Assembly: GCA_030429345.1 (NCBI GenBank)
Contig: JAUIFJ010000008.1
Location: 88,728-152,727 of the forward strand
Reading direction: 5' to 3'
Source: a bacterium
GTDB taxonomy: Bacteria; CAIWAD01
DNA length: 64,000 nucleotides
Shown here: positions 7,737 through 16,052 of the stretch, piece by piece
Position numbering within the stretch: position 1 is the first letter of the stretch
How the letters are laid out: every line of letters begins with the position of its first letter
Notes under the pieces: generated by a model
What the model was told of the DNA's origin: nothing
The model's database searches: none
What the model saw: only the letters and a program-made list of their open reading frames with translations
Translations under genes and position numbers: made by a program

Positions 7737-10553
7737 ATGAACAGCACACAGCGCCTTGGCGCGAAGTGGAAGACCGGCGGCCCGCTGCTGCTCGGACTGA
7801 TCCTGGCCGGCTGCGGCGTCGAAGCGCCTTCGCCGGGCGAGGTCCTGCTGCTGGCACCGGGCGTCGGCGAGGTCCTGCCCTCGGAGTCGGTCACCCTGAG
7901 CTGGCAGCCGGAAGGCGCCGCGATGCCCCTGCTCTACCAGGTCCGCTGGAGCAATGGGGAGACGGGCGCCGTCCTCGGCGAGGAGACCCTGGAGGACACG
8001 ACGCTGCTGCTGGCGAAGCTGCCGCAGGATGTAGACATCGAGTGGAGCGTGCGCGCCCTGCTGCGCGGCCAGGATGACGTCCGGGGCGAGCTGCGCCAGG
8101 GCCTCTTCCGCTGCGAGGTGCCCGAGGCCCCGCGACCCGGCGCGCTGCTGGCTCCGCCGGAAGGCCTCTTGCCCGAACGCATGCCCGCCTTCCGCTGGGA
8201 AGAGGCGCGGGATCCGGACCCCGGCGCGCGCCTGAGCTACCGCCTGCTGCTCGGCCGCAGCGAGGACCTGGCCGATGCCCGCACGCTCCCCGCGGGGCCG
8301 ACAGGCCTGGAGATGCCCGCCGGCCTGGACGACGGCACCTGGTACTGGGCCCTGGAAGTCAACGACGAAACCGGCCTCGCCGCTCGCAGCCCGCAGCGCT
8401 CCTTCACCGTGACCGCGCCGGAAGCGCAACTGCGTGTCACACCGGATCCCCCGGCGTCGAGCGCGCCTTCCCCGCCCCCGCCCTCCCCGCTGGCCGGGGC
8501 GGAAGTCCCCGAAGCGAGCGAAAGCCCGGAGCGGCAGGCCGAGCCGGTGCGGGCCGCATCCGAAGCGACGGGAGAGGCTGTCGAAGCGCCGCAGCTCGTC
8601 AGTCCGATGGGCGGCGCGGCGATCACGAAGGACGAGGTCTGGCTCTTCTGGAATCCCGCTCCCGCCGACAGTCTCGTCTACGAAGTCGAGCTGGCGAACT
8701 CCCCGACCTTCGAGGACGCCCGCGTGATCCGCACCGAAGAGCTGGCGCACCGTCTCACGAAAGGCGATGCCCCGGCCGACGCGGTCTGGTGGCGCGTGCG
8801 CAGCGTGACGCGGGAAGGGGCCGCCGGCGAGCCCGGTCCCGGCCGCAGCCTGAGCTTCACCGCGCCCGCTCCTCCACTCGTGATCCAGCCCCGGGCCGGG
8901 GCGACCGGGCCGCTCGCGGTCGGGTCGCCTTCCCGCGGCACCTTCTTCGGGCTGAAGACGCGCTGGACCGGCGAGGCGGGCATGCTCTCGGAAGCCTACC
9001 GCGTCGACGGCCGGGATGCCGCCAAGCCCGGCGGGTATACGCGCTGGTTCCTCAGGCCGACCCTTGTCGTCAACGATCGCCTGCGGATCTCCACCGACCT
9101 GATGTATACCACGGAAGAGAGACGCGGGCGCCTGGACCGCAACCGCTACCGGGTCGATTTCGACTGGATCACGGGCGGCGCCCAGCTCGGCGACTTCCAC
9201 CGCGACTGGGGCGCGAACATCCTCAGCGGCCTGGCCATGCGCGGGCTCAACGTGGATCACCGGATCACGGAGCGGATCGAGGCGGGCCTGCTCTACGGCA
9301 TGCGCCAGGGCAGCGAGCGCGTGCGCACGACGACCCAGGCCGAGTACGACCGCCAGTTCCTCGGCGCGAGGCTGGCCCTGGGCGGCGTCGAGGCGAGCCA
9401 GCTGGAGCTGATGGGGCTGCACGCAAAGGATCTGCTCGGCACCCTGAGCGCCATCGACATCGAGCTGGATTCCACGGAGACGGACACGCTGCTCTTCCCC
9501 TTCGACAGCCTGGCCTTTCCGGACGACGAGGAACGCGTCGCCACGGCTCGGGAAAACCTGGTCGCCCTGGGGCGCGCCCGCCTGCAGCTCTTCGAGAAGG
9601 CGCTCAAGTTGCATATGGAACTGGGCCAGAGCTGGATCACGGACGACCGCCTTTCCCCCGAAAGCGGGGAGAGCACTCCGGCGGATTTCCTGATGAGCCA
9701 TCGCCTGAGTTCGCGGGAGGCGCAGGCGGCGGAAGTCGGCGCCAGCTGGCAGGCCACGTCCTCCCTGCGCCTGGAAGGCGGCTTCCGGCGGGTCGATCCG
9801 GGCTACGAGAGCCTGGGCCAGGTCAGCAGCCAGGGCGATCGCCAGGAAAGCCGCGCCGGATTCGACGCCCACCTGGGCGCATTCCGGCTGCGGAGCAGCC
9901 TGAGCCTGCAGGAGGACAACCTGGAGGGCGACAAGGAGCTGACGACCGAGCGCCTGACCAGCCGCAGCCAGATGCGGCACACTCCGGGCGGGAACTGGAA
10001 CTCGAGCTACAGTCTTTCGCTGGTCCAGCTGGGCAACGACGGCAGCGGGGCCGAGTCCATCGACAGCCGCCTGCTCAGCCTGGGCACTCGGCAGAACTGG
10101 CTCCTGTCGGAAAGCGGCCTGTGGCGCAGCTTCGGCCTGGACTACACCTTCCAGCAGTCCTCGGAAGGCACCGAGGCCCGCAAGGGGAACGAGGGCGACT
10201 CGCACAATGCAGGCCTCAGCCTGGGCATGGAACCGGCCTCCAACCTGGTGATGGGCCCGACGCTGAACTACATCACCACCGACCTGGGAGGCCAGAGCCG
10301 CGAAAGTTGGATCCCCGGCTTCGGCCTGCGCCACAGCCTGTGGGAGCGGCGCCTGGTCAGCCGTTTCAACAGCAGCTGGGCCTTCACGGAAGGCAACGAC
10401 CGGCTCAAATTGCGCCTCTCGAGCCGCTACAAGCTCAGCACGAAGGACAATCTGCAGCTGCAGCTGAAGACCGGGCAGTTCCGCGATGGCGACGATGCGC
10501 AGCGCGACTACACGGATTTCACGATTCAGTTCGGCTGGACTCGACGCTTCTGA
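7737..10553 (+). CDS. Lipoprotein-signal protein with fibronectin-like N-terminal half and outer-membrane-barrel-like C-terminal half
   Basis: The frame is open upstream, but the ATG at 7737 is preceded by GGAG at a good distance and begins a lipoprotein signal (LGLILAGC, lipidated Cys26). Residues ~30-400 contain three fibronectin-like or SprA-type strand-rich domains (VTLSWQPEG, VWLFWNPAPADSLVYEVELANSPTF) separated by a Pro/Ala-rich linker around residues 235-270. From ~430 to 938 the sequence alternates polar and hydrophobic residues in strand-length stretches and ends FTIQFGWTRRF, with a terminal Phe typical of outer-membrane beta-barrels. A lipid anchor combined with a C-terminal barrel is unusual. 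It is the last gene of the four-gene surface operon and may anchor or export the other products (inference). Confidence 0.75.
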   Translation: MNSTQRLGAKWKTGGPLLLGLILAGCGVEAPSPGEVLLLAPGVGEVLPSESVTLSWQPEGAAMPLLYQVRWSNGETGAVLGEETLEDTTLLLAKLPQDVDIEWSVRALLRGQDDVRGELRQGLFRCEVPEAPRPGALLAPPEGLLPERMPAFRWEEARDPDPGARLSYRLLLGRSEDLADARTLPAGPTGLEMPAGLDDGTWYWALEVNDETGLAARSPQRSFTVTAPEAQLRVTPDPPASSAPSPPPPSPLAGAEVPEASESPERQAEPVRAASEATGEAVEAPQLVSPMGGAAITKDEVWLFWNPAPADSLVYEVELANSPTFEDARVIRTEELAHRLTKGDAPADAVWWRVRSVTREGAAGEPGPGRSLSFTAPAPPLVIQPRAGATGPLAVGSPSRGTFFGLKTRWTGEAGMLSEAYRVDGRDAAKPGGYTRWFLRPTLVVNDRLRISTDLMYTTEERRGRLDRNRYRVDFDWITGGAQLGDFHRDWGANILSGLAMRGLNVDHRITERIEAGLLYGMRQGSERVRTTTQAEYDRQFLGARLALGGVEASQLELMGLHAKDLLGTLSAIDIELDSTETDTLLFPFDSLAFPDDEERVATARENLVALGRARLQLFEKALKLHMELGQSWITDDRLSPESGESTPADFLMSHRLSSREAQAAEVGASWQATSSLRLEGGFRRVDPGYESLGQVSSQGDRQESRAGFDAHLGAFRLRSSLSLQEDNLEGDKELTTERLTSRSQMRHTPGGNWNSSYSLSLVQLGNDGSGAESIDSRLLSLGTRQNWLLSESGLWRSFGLDYTFQQSSEGTEARKGNEGDSHNAGLSLGMEPASNLVMGPTLNYITTDLGGQSRESWIPGFGLRHSLWERRLVSRFNSSWAFTEGNDRLKLRLSSRYKLSTKDNLQLQLKTGQFRDGDDAQRDYTDFTIQFGWTRRF

Positions 10554-10593
10554 GCGGGGGGCTGAATCCTGCGCAGGCAGGCCGACAAAGCTA

Positions 10594-10612
10594 TGATCAT
10601 TGACAAGGATCA
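10594..10612. promoter_or_regulatory. Candidate operator: TGATC-N9-GATCA palindrome
   Basis: The 210-base gap before the DtxR-like gene holds this 19-bp interrupted perfect inverted repeat. The left arm sits in the self-palindrome ATGATCAT, and a TTGACA hexamer (10600-10605) lies inside it. Size and symmetry fit a metalloregulator operator, and the next gene is a DtxR/MntR-type repressor, so autoregulation is plausible. No convincing -10 box is at the right spacing. Nothing else is seen in 10554-10763. Confidence 0.3.
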
Positions 10613-10763
10613 TGTTCATTGTTAGTCGACTTGTTAGATTCGGCTGGGAGTCTGTCGCCGAGGAAGAGAGTTCGGCGCGCCCGCCTTCGATGCATGGATC
10701 TCACAGACCCCCCATCCTTCATTTCCCTGGAGGATGCACGCAGGATAACCTCGGGGAAGCCCA

Positions 10764-11225
10764 ATGACTCAACACAACCAGCACAAGCAGAACGGGGACG
10801 ACGCGCTGACCGCCAGCCAGGAGATGTATCTCAAGACCATCTTCCTGATCTGCGAAGAGCACAAGGTGGCCCGTGTCAAGGACATTGCGGCCAGTCTGGA
10901 TGTGAGCATGTCCAGCGTCAACGGAGGCATCAAGGGACTGGTCGCCCGCGGACTCTGCGAGCACAATCGCTACGGCTACGTGGACCTGAGCGAGGAAGGC
11001 CGCCGGATCGCCGAGGACGTGGTCGAGCGACACCGGGTGTTGACCATCTTCCTGAGGGATGTCCTGGGCGTGTCCGAGCAGGTGGCCCTGGACGACGCCT
11101 GCGAAATGGAACACGTGGTTTCGCACGAAACCGTGCAGCGCGTCATCCGCTTCACGCGCTTCCTGACGCAGCACAGCGGGGATGGCCGGCGCATTCTCGA
11201 AGCCTATCAGACCTCCGCTTCCTGA
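10764..11225 (+). CDS. DtxR/MntR-family metal-dependent transcriptional repressor
   Basis: This 153-residue protein has an N-terminal winged helix (residues ~18-75, with the recognition-helix region VKDIAASLDVSMSSVNGGIKGL). A metal-binding dimerisation domain follows with the family signature RHRVLTIFLRDVLGV, then the ligand cluster DACEMEHVVSHETVQRV (Cys/Met, Glu and His ligands). The length fits short MntR-type members without an SH3-like domain. Family members repress metal uptake genes when Mn(II) or Fe(II) is bound. The target genes are not obvious here; the palindrome upstream may be its own operator. The protein ends 137 bp before the acyltransferase operon. Confidence 0.85.
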   Translation: MTQHNQHKQNGDDALTASQEMYLKTIFLICEEHKVARVKDIAASLDVSMSSVNGGIKGLVARGLCEHNRYGYVDLSEEGRRIAEDVVERHRVLTIFLRDVLGVSEQVALDDACEMEHVVSHETVQRVIRFTRFLTQHSGDGRRILEAYQTSAS

Positions 11226-11311
11226 GCAGCCATCGGACCTGTAGCCGAAAGAAAAGCAAACACGTCCCTCGCAGGGCTCACATGCTCCGCTTCCCATCTT
11301 GTGTTTTGATG

Positions 11312-11329
11312 GATCGGTACGCGCCGATC
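11312..11329. other. Short perfect hairpin between dtxR-like gene and acyltransferase gene
   Basis: GATCGG and CCGATC flank a 6-nt loop, followed by a pyrimidine-rich CTTTCCTCCC. A wider 7-bp pair (AGCCGAA near 11243, TTCGGCT near 11343) encloses it. It could be a weak terminator for the regulator gene or an operator. The stem is short and there is no clean T run, so confidence is low. Confidence 0.25.
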
Positions 11330-11362
11330 GCCTTTCCTCCCTTCGGCTAAGGTCTGCCCCTG

Positions 11363-12151
11363 ATGAGTGCTACGAGTTCATCCCTACTGGACCTGGAGAT
11401 GAGAGCCGGCCGTTACCGTCTGACTCTTGCCCGCACGCCCCGCGACCTGGAAGCGGCCCAGCGCCTGCGCTTCAAGGTCTTCAACCTGGAACTCAAAGAA
11501 GGACTGGCAGCAGCCTGGCGCAACGGCCTGGACCAGGACGAGTACGACTCCCAGTGCCATCACCTGCTGATCACCGACGAACGCGAGGAAGAGGTGGTCG
11601 GAACCTACCGGTTGCAGACCCGGGCGATGGCCGACAAGGGAGCCGGCTTCTATTCGGACCAGGAATTCGACTTGAGCGCCTTGCCCGCGGATCTGCTGGA
11701 CCAGGCCGTCGAAGTCGGCAGGGCCTGCATCCACCGCGATCACCGCAGCACGCGTGTGCTGTTTTTTCTATGGAAAGGCCTGGCCTGCTATCTGCAACAC
11801 ACCGGACTGCGTCACCTTTTCGGCTGCTGCAGCCTGAGCTCGCAGGATCCCGAGGAAGGCTGGCGCGCCTGGCGCTGGATGCGGACCCGGGGACTGCTGG
11901 ATTCACGCCAGGCACCGGCGCGACCGGCCTATCTCTCGGCTCCGGCCAAGGATCCTTCGGCACCGGTCGTGCCCTATGAGCTGCCTCCCCTCTTCCGCAT
12001 GTACGCCAGCCACGGCGCCACGGTGCTCAGCGAGCCTGCGATCGACCGCTCTTTCGGCACCATCGACTTCCTTGTGCAGCTGGATACCGGGACCCTGAAG
12101 GGACGGGACCGGCAGACCTATTTCGGCAGCGGACAGGAGGAAGCGAGCTGA
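11363..12151 (+). CDS. OlsB-like N-acyltransferase (GNAT fold, ornithine-lipid/hemolysin family)
   Basis: The 262-residue protein matches the acyl-ACP-dependent ornithine N-acyltransferase family (Acetyltransf_5). An AQRLRFKVFNLEL motif at residues ~30-45 is followed by a conserved acidic pair (DEYDSQCHHLLI), VVGTYRL, and EVGRACIHRDHRSTRVLFFLWKGL. OlsB makes lyso-ornithine lipid from ornithine and a 3-hydroxyacyl-ACP. The next gene, overlapping by 4 nt, is a PlsC-type acyltransferase, which is the usual OlsA partner. This supports an ornithine (or other amino-acid) lipid pathway at the inner membrane. The substrate is not proven, because the same fold also occurs in proteins labelled hemolysin-like. 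The ribosome site is weak (AAGG about 10 nt upstream). Confidence 0.7.
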   Translation: MSATSSSLLDLEMRAGRYRLTLARTPRDLEAAQRLRFKVFNLELKEGLAAAWRNGLDQDEYDSQCHHLLITDEREEEVVGTYRLQTRAMADKGAGFYSDQEFDLSALPADLLDQAVEVGRACIHRDHRSTRVLFFLWKGLACYLQHTGLRHLFGCCSLSSQDPEEGWRAWRWMRTRGLLDSRQAPARPAYLSAPAKDPSAPVVPYELPPLFRMYASHGATVLSEPAIDRSFGTIDFLVQLDTGTLKGRDRQTYFGSGQEEAS

Positions 12152-12933
12152 AAGGTATCACGCGGACCCCCCTGCGGCTCGGGCGACTGCTGTGGCTTGG
12201 CGCCCGCTTTCGCCGCGCCCTTCGGCGAGCGAGGCGGGCGCAAGACCCGGAACGGTCGCAGCGCCTGATCCAGGACTGGTGCCGCAGCTTCTGCCGCATC
12301 CTGGGCATGGAGGTCTCCTGCAGCGGCAAAGCGCCGGCTCCGCCCTTCCTGCTGGTGGGAAACCACCTGAGCTATTTGGACATTGTCGGACTGCTGAGCG
12401 TCCTGCCGGCGGTCTTCGTCGCCAAGAGCGAGGTCCGAGGCTGGCCCCTGCTGGGCGGGATCGCCGCCGACTTCGGAACGATCTTCATCAAGCGCGATTC
12501 CCTGCGCGACGCGGACCGCGTGAGACGCGAACTGGATCAACGGCTCGCGTCCGGCGAAGGACTGGTCGTCTTTCCCGAAGGGACGAGCAGCCCCGGCGAG
12601 GAGGTTCTGCCCTTCCGCGCGGCGCTGCTCGAGGCCGCGCGCGCGCAACAGCGCCCCGTCCACTGGATGGCGCTTCTGTACGACAATCCCGCCAGCCGCA
12701 GGACGCCCGCGGAAGCTCTCTGCTGGTGGGGCGGCATGGGATTCGCCAGCCACCTGCTTGGCGTGCTGCGCGAGCCGCCCTTCCGGCTGCGCATCCACTT
12801 CGGCGGGAGCTGCGCCCCGGACGCGGACCGCGGCAGGCTGGCGAAGGAACTGCATGCCGGTGTCTCACAAGGACTGGCGCAACTGAAGGACGAGACGCAT
12901 GAACAGCATCGAGCGCCTGGCCGCCGAAAATAG
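12148..12933 (+). CDS. PlsC/OlsA-like 1-acyl-lipid acyltransferase, probable CTG start
   Basis: The acyltransferase blocks are clear: NHLSYLD (HX4D, His73-Asp78 from the CTG), the glycerolipid-binding region around FIKRD, and FPEGTSS (~142). The only in-frame ATG (12307) would remove the N-terminal helix LRLGRLLWLGARF and start almost on the catalytic block. The frame extends upstream to CTG at 12148, which has AGGAGGA six bases before it and overlaps the preceding TGA. This makes CTG the best start, giving 261 residues. No in-frame ATG, GTG or TTG lies between. It likely adds the second acyl chain to the product of the upstream OlsB-like enzyme. The end overlaps the next gene by 35 bp. Confidence 0.75.
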   Translation: MKGITRTPLRLGRLLWLGARFRRALRRARRAQDPERSQRLIQDWCRSFCRILGMEVSCSGKAPAPPFLLVGNHLSYLDIVGLLSVLPAVFVAKSEVRGWPLLGGIAADFGTIFIKRDSLRDADRVRRELDQRLASGEGLVVFPEGTSSPGEEVLPFRAALLEAARAQQRPVHWMALLYDNPASRRTPAEALCWWGGMGFASHLLGVLREPPFRLRIHFGGSCAPDADRGRLAKELHAGVSQGLAQLKDETHEQHRAPGRRK

Positions 12934-13420
12934 CCGCCTGCTGCTGCAGGGCCGAAGGCTGGTGGAAGGACTGGAGGAGCCGGCCTACCGCGGGGAAACG
13001 GGCAGCCTGCGCCCCGCTCGCCACTTGAGGCATGTTCTCGACCACTACCGCAGCCTGCTCTCGGGAAGCGACGTGATCGACTACGACGCGCGCCAGCGTG
13101 ATACGAACGAGGAAGAGCGGCGGGCAGCGGCCCTGCGCGGAATCGACGAGATTCTGGAGGGCCTGGGGAAGCTGAGGGAGGACCGTCCCCTGCGCGTTCG
13201 CAACAACGACGATCCCGCCGCGCCCTCGCCCCTGCTCGCAGCCTCAAGCCTGCTGAGGGAACTGCAGTTCGTGCTCTCCCATACCGTGCATCACTTCGCC
13301 CTGCTCGCGCGGCCCCTGCGCGAGCAGGGCCTGGATCTGCCCGCGGGTTTCGGTGTCGCACCATCGACCCTGTACTACGAAGCCGAACTGCCGACGCCCG
13401 ACGACGGGACCCGCGGATGA
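12899..13420 (+). CDS. DinB-superfamily protein
   Basis: This 173-residue all-helical protein carries the spaced histidines of the DinB/YfiT fold: ARHLRHVLDHYRS near residue 45 and HTVHHFALLARPLREQG near 125. The typical Asp/Arg-rich middle (DVIDYDARQRDT) lies between. Members are divalent-metal-binding four-helix bundles, some acting as thiol-dependent transferases or hydrolases; the substrate here is unknown. Its start lies inside plsC with AAGGA upstream, and its stop overlaps the start of the fusion gene by 4 nt. Translational coupling in the lipid-related operon suggests a function linked to it, but that is inference. Confidence 0.7.
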   Translation: MNSIERLAAENSRLLLQGRRLVEGLEEPAYRGETGSLRPARHLRHVLDHYRSLLSGSDVIDYDARQRDTNEEERRAAALRGIDEILEGLGKLREDRPLRVRNNDDPAAPSPLLAASSLLRELQFVLSHTVHHFALLARPLREQGLDLPAGFGVAPSTLYYEAELPTPDDGTRG

Positions 13421-15951
13421 AGCGCCTGGGCCTGCGCCTGCTCTTCCTGGTCCTGCTGCTGCTGGCCGCTTCCAACGCCTGGCGCCTGCTGGGACCTGCG
13501 CCCCCCCTGCCCGCCGACCGCCTGCAGATCACCGTTTCCGGCGCGGAGACCGGCGCGCAGTTCTTCGCCTGGCGCGAGAAGGGTCCGACAAGCCGGCTGC
13601 AGCCGCCCGTCGTCCTGCTGAACGGGTCCCCGCCCATCGACAGGCTGCTGGAGCCGCTGGCGCGCGTGATTGGCCAGCGCGGCCGGCAGGTGCTGCTGCC
13701 CGACCTGCCGGGCTTCGGCCACAGCACGACGCCTTCCGGAGGCTATGCCTTCGGCACACAAGCCGAGCTGCTCGGCGCCTGGATGGACAGCCTCTCCCTG
13801 CCTCCGGTGCACCTGGTTGCCTACAGCCAGAGCGGCGGCGCGGCCCTGCACCTCGCCGATGCCCGCCCGGAACTCCTCGCCTCGCTGACCCTGCTGAGCA
13901 GCATCGGCGTGATCGAGCACGAACTGCTGGGGGACTACACGCTGAATCACAGCCTGCACGGGCTGCAGCTGATCGGCATCCGCCTCTTCGGCTGGCTCCT
14001 GCCGCACTTCGGCCTGCTGGACGACTTCCCCTTCAACCTGGCCTATGCGCGCAGCTTCCACCAGGGCGACCAGCGGCCCCTGCGCGGCATGCTCGAACGC
14101 TGGGACGGACCGGCCCTTGTGATTCACGGCGCACGGGACCGCCTGGTGCCGGTCAGCGCCGCGCTGGAACACGCGCGCCTGCTGCCGCAGGCGGATCTGG
14201 TGACCTGGTCCGGCGGGCACAGCATCGCCTATACCCTGGCTCCCGAAGTCGCCGAGACCCTGGAAGGCTTCATGGAAGCCGTGGATCACGGTCAGGGCGT
14301 GACACGCACCAGCGCGGACACGGAACGCCGCCTGCGCTCCGGCGAACCGGCGCGCCCCATGCCGCGCAGCCACGGCATCGCGCTCTGGCTGACCCTGATC
14401 GGCATCGCCCTGGCGACCCTGCTCTCGGAGGACCTGAGCTGCATCGCCGCCGGGCTGCTGGCGGCCCGCGGCTGGATCGGCTACCCGGAAGCGGTGGCGG
14501 CCGCCTTCGCCGGCATCGTGATCGGCGACCTGCTGCTCTTCCTGCTGGGCAGGCTGATGGGCTACCGCGTGACACAACACAGGCTGACCCGGCGCCTGGC
14601 TCCAGCCGCCGCCCTGGAACGCGCCCGCCGCTGGTTCGACCGGCGCGGCGCGGCAGCGGTCCTTGTCTCGCGCTTCATTCCCGGAACCCGGCTGCCGACC
14701 TATGTCGCCGCGGGCATCAGCGGGGCTTCGGCGCCGCTCTTCCTCTTCTGGTTCCTGCTGGCGGCTGCCCTGTGGACGCCCCTGCTGGTGGGCGCCGCGA
14801 TGCTGGCCGGGGAGCAGCTGCTGGCCGCCTACGAGACCTGGTCCTGGGCCGCCCTGCCTTCGCTGTTGCTGCTGCTGGCGCTCCTGCATCTGCTTTTCCG
14901 CACCCTGCCGCAGCTTGTCACACAGAAGGGCCGCCGCCTGCTGGCAGTCCGCCTGCTGCGGCTGAAGCGCTGGGAGCACTGGCCCGCCTGGCTCTTCTAC
15001 GCGCCGGTCGTGCTTCACGTGATCGGCCTGGGGCTCAGGCACCGCAGTCCGACCCTCTTCTGCGCGGCGAATCCCGGCATTCCGCTGGGCGGCTTCCGGG
15101 GGGAATCCAAGGCCGGAATCCTGCAGCCCCTGCTGGCAAGCGGGGACTGCGCCCCGTTCCGCGTCCTGTCACACAGCAGGCGCGAGGACTGGCAGCGGAT
15201 CGCCCGGCAGGCCGTCGAAGAGTTCGGATTCCCCCTGGTGCTCAAGCCGGACAAGGGCGAACGCGGCCGGGGAGTGCGGATCTGCCGCAACGAGGCCGCC
15301 CTGCGGGAAGCGCTGGACCAGGCGGAAAGCTCCCGGGACTGGCTGCTGCAGGCCTTCGCGAAGGGAGAGGAGTACGGCGTGTTCTACGCCCGACACCCGG
15401 ACGAGAAGCAGGGGCGCGTGCTCTCGATCACGCGCAAGGAGAAGACCCGTGTCAGGGGAGATGGCCGTCGCACACTGGAAGAACTCATCCTGTCCGATCC
15501 CGCCACGCGCGCCATGGCGGATCATTTCCTGAGCGCACACTCCGAGTCCCTCGACCGCGTCCTGTCGCTCAACGAGACCTTCATCGTGGCCGAGCTGGGC
15601 ACGCACGCCCTGGGCGCCACCTTCCGCGACGCGCGCACAATGAACACGCCGGAGCTGGAAGCCGCCATCGAAGGCATCAGCCGCCGGCTGCCGGGATTCT
15701 TCTTCGGCCGCTACGACCTGGTGGTCCCCGACACGCAGGCCCTGCAGGAAGGCCGGGAGCTGCAGGTGCTCGAGCTCAACGGCGTCACCGGGGAGATGGC
15801 GCACATCTACGACCCCGGCAACAGCGTCCGGCAGGCCTGGAAGACCCTTCGGCAGCAGTGGCGGCTGGCCTTCGAAATCGGCCGGGCCAACCGGGCACGC
15901 GGGGCGCAGGTGGCCACGCTGGGGGATGTGCTGCTGGCGGTGTTTCACTGA
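13417..15951 (+). CDS. Three-domain fusion: alpha/beta hydrolase, DedA membrane domain, ATP-grasp ligase-like domain
   Basis: An N-terminal membrane anchor (residues ~5-20) precedes an alpha/beta hydrolase: oxyanion region LLNGSPP, nucleophile elbow SQSGG (Ser139), acid GARDRLVP (Asp241) and His268 in SGGHS. Residues ~320-510 are a DedA/SNARE-associated integral membrane domain (GIVIGDLLLFLLGRLMGYR, then RFIPGTRLPTYVAAGISG with the conserved Arg and Pro-Gly). Residues ~520-840 read as an ATP-grasp fold (FGFPLVLKPDKGERGRGVRI, later ELNGVTGEMAHIYDPG). DedA proteins include lipid flippases, and ATP-grasp enzymes form amide or ester bonds from carboxylates. With the coupled OlsB-like and PlsC-like genes this suggests a membrane-lipid modification and transport factor (inference). 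I know no named gene with this order. Confidence 0.75.
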   Translation: MKRLGLRLLFLVLLLLAASNAWRLLGPAPPLPADRLQITVSGAETGAQFFAWREKGPTSRLQPPVVLLNGSPPIDRLLEPLARVIGQRGRQVLLPDLPGFGHSTTPSGGYAFGTQAELLGAWMDSLSLPPVHLVAYSQSGGAALHLADARPELLASLTLLSSIGVIEHELLGDYTLNHSLHGLQLIGIRLFGWLLPHFGLLDDFPFNLAYARSFHQGDQRPLRGMLERWDGPALVIHGARDRLVPVSAALEHARLLPQADLVTWSGGHSIAYTLAPEVAETLEGFMEAVDHGQGVTRTSADTERRLRSGEPARPMPRSHGIALWLTLIGIALATLLSEDLSCIAAGLLAARGWIGYPEAVAAAFAGIVIGDLLLFLLGRLMGYRVTQHRLTRRLAPAAALERARRWFDRRGAAAVLVSRFIPGTRLPTYVAAGISGASAPLFLFWFLLAAALWTPLLVGAAMLAGEQLLAAYETWSWAALPSLLLLLALLHLLFRTLPQLVTQKGRRLLAVRLLRLKRWEHWPAWLFYAPVVLHVIGLGLRHRSPTLFCAANPGIPLGGFRGESKAGILQPLLASGDCAPFRVLSHSRREDWQRIARQAVEEFGFPLVLKPDKGERGRGVRICRNEAALREALDQAESSRDWLLQAFAKGEEYGVFYARHPDEKQGRVLSITRKEKTRVRGDGRRTLEELILSDPATRAMADHFLSAHSESLDRVLSLNETFIVAELGTHALGATFRDARTMNTPELEAAIEGISRRLPGFFFGRYDLVVPDTQALQEGRELQVLELNGVTGEMAHIYDPGNSVRQAWKTLRQQWRLAFEIGRANRARGAQVATLGDVLLAVFH

Positions 15952-16052
15952 AGGAATTCCTGCAGGGTCTGAATCCTTTCTTCCTTTCCCCGGTCAAACC
16001 CTCATTCCAGTGCCACCGGCACGCACACGGTTCCCCGAAAAGGAAGAGTCCC

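Noticed and set aside
7371..10619. A 1082-codon open frame on the - strand, and similar long antisense frames at 683-1741, 2501-4273, 5720-7894 and 44797-47220
   Set aside because: They mirror real + strand secreted-protein genes, have no domains, signal peptides or ribosome sites, and are Ala/Arg/Gly/Asp-biased, as expected for the antisense of GC-rich genes.
10619..11350. A 243-codon + strand frame overlapping the DtxR-like gene
   Set aside because: It is out of frame with the clear regulator gene, lacks a ribosome site and has an Arg/Gly-rich shadow composition.
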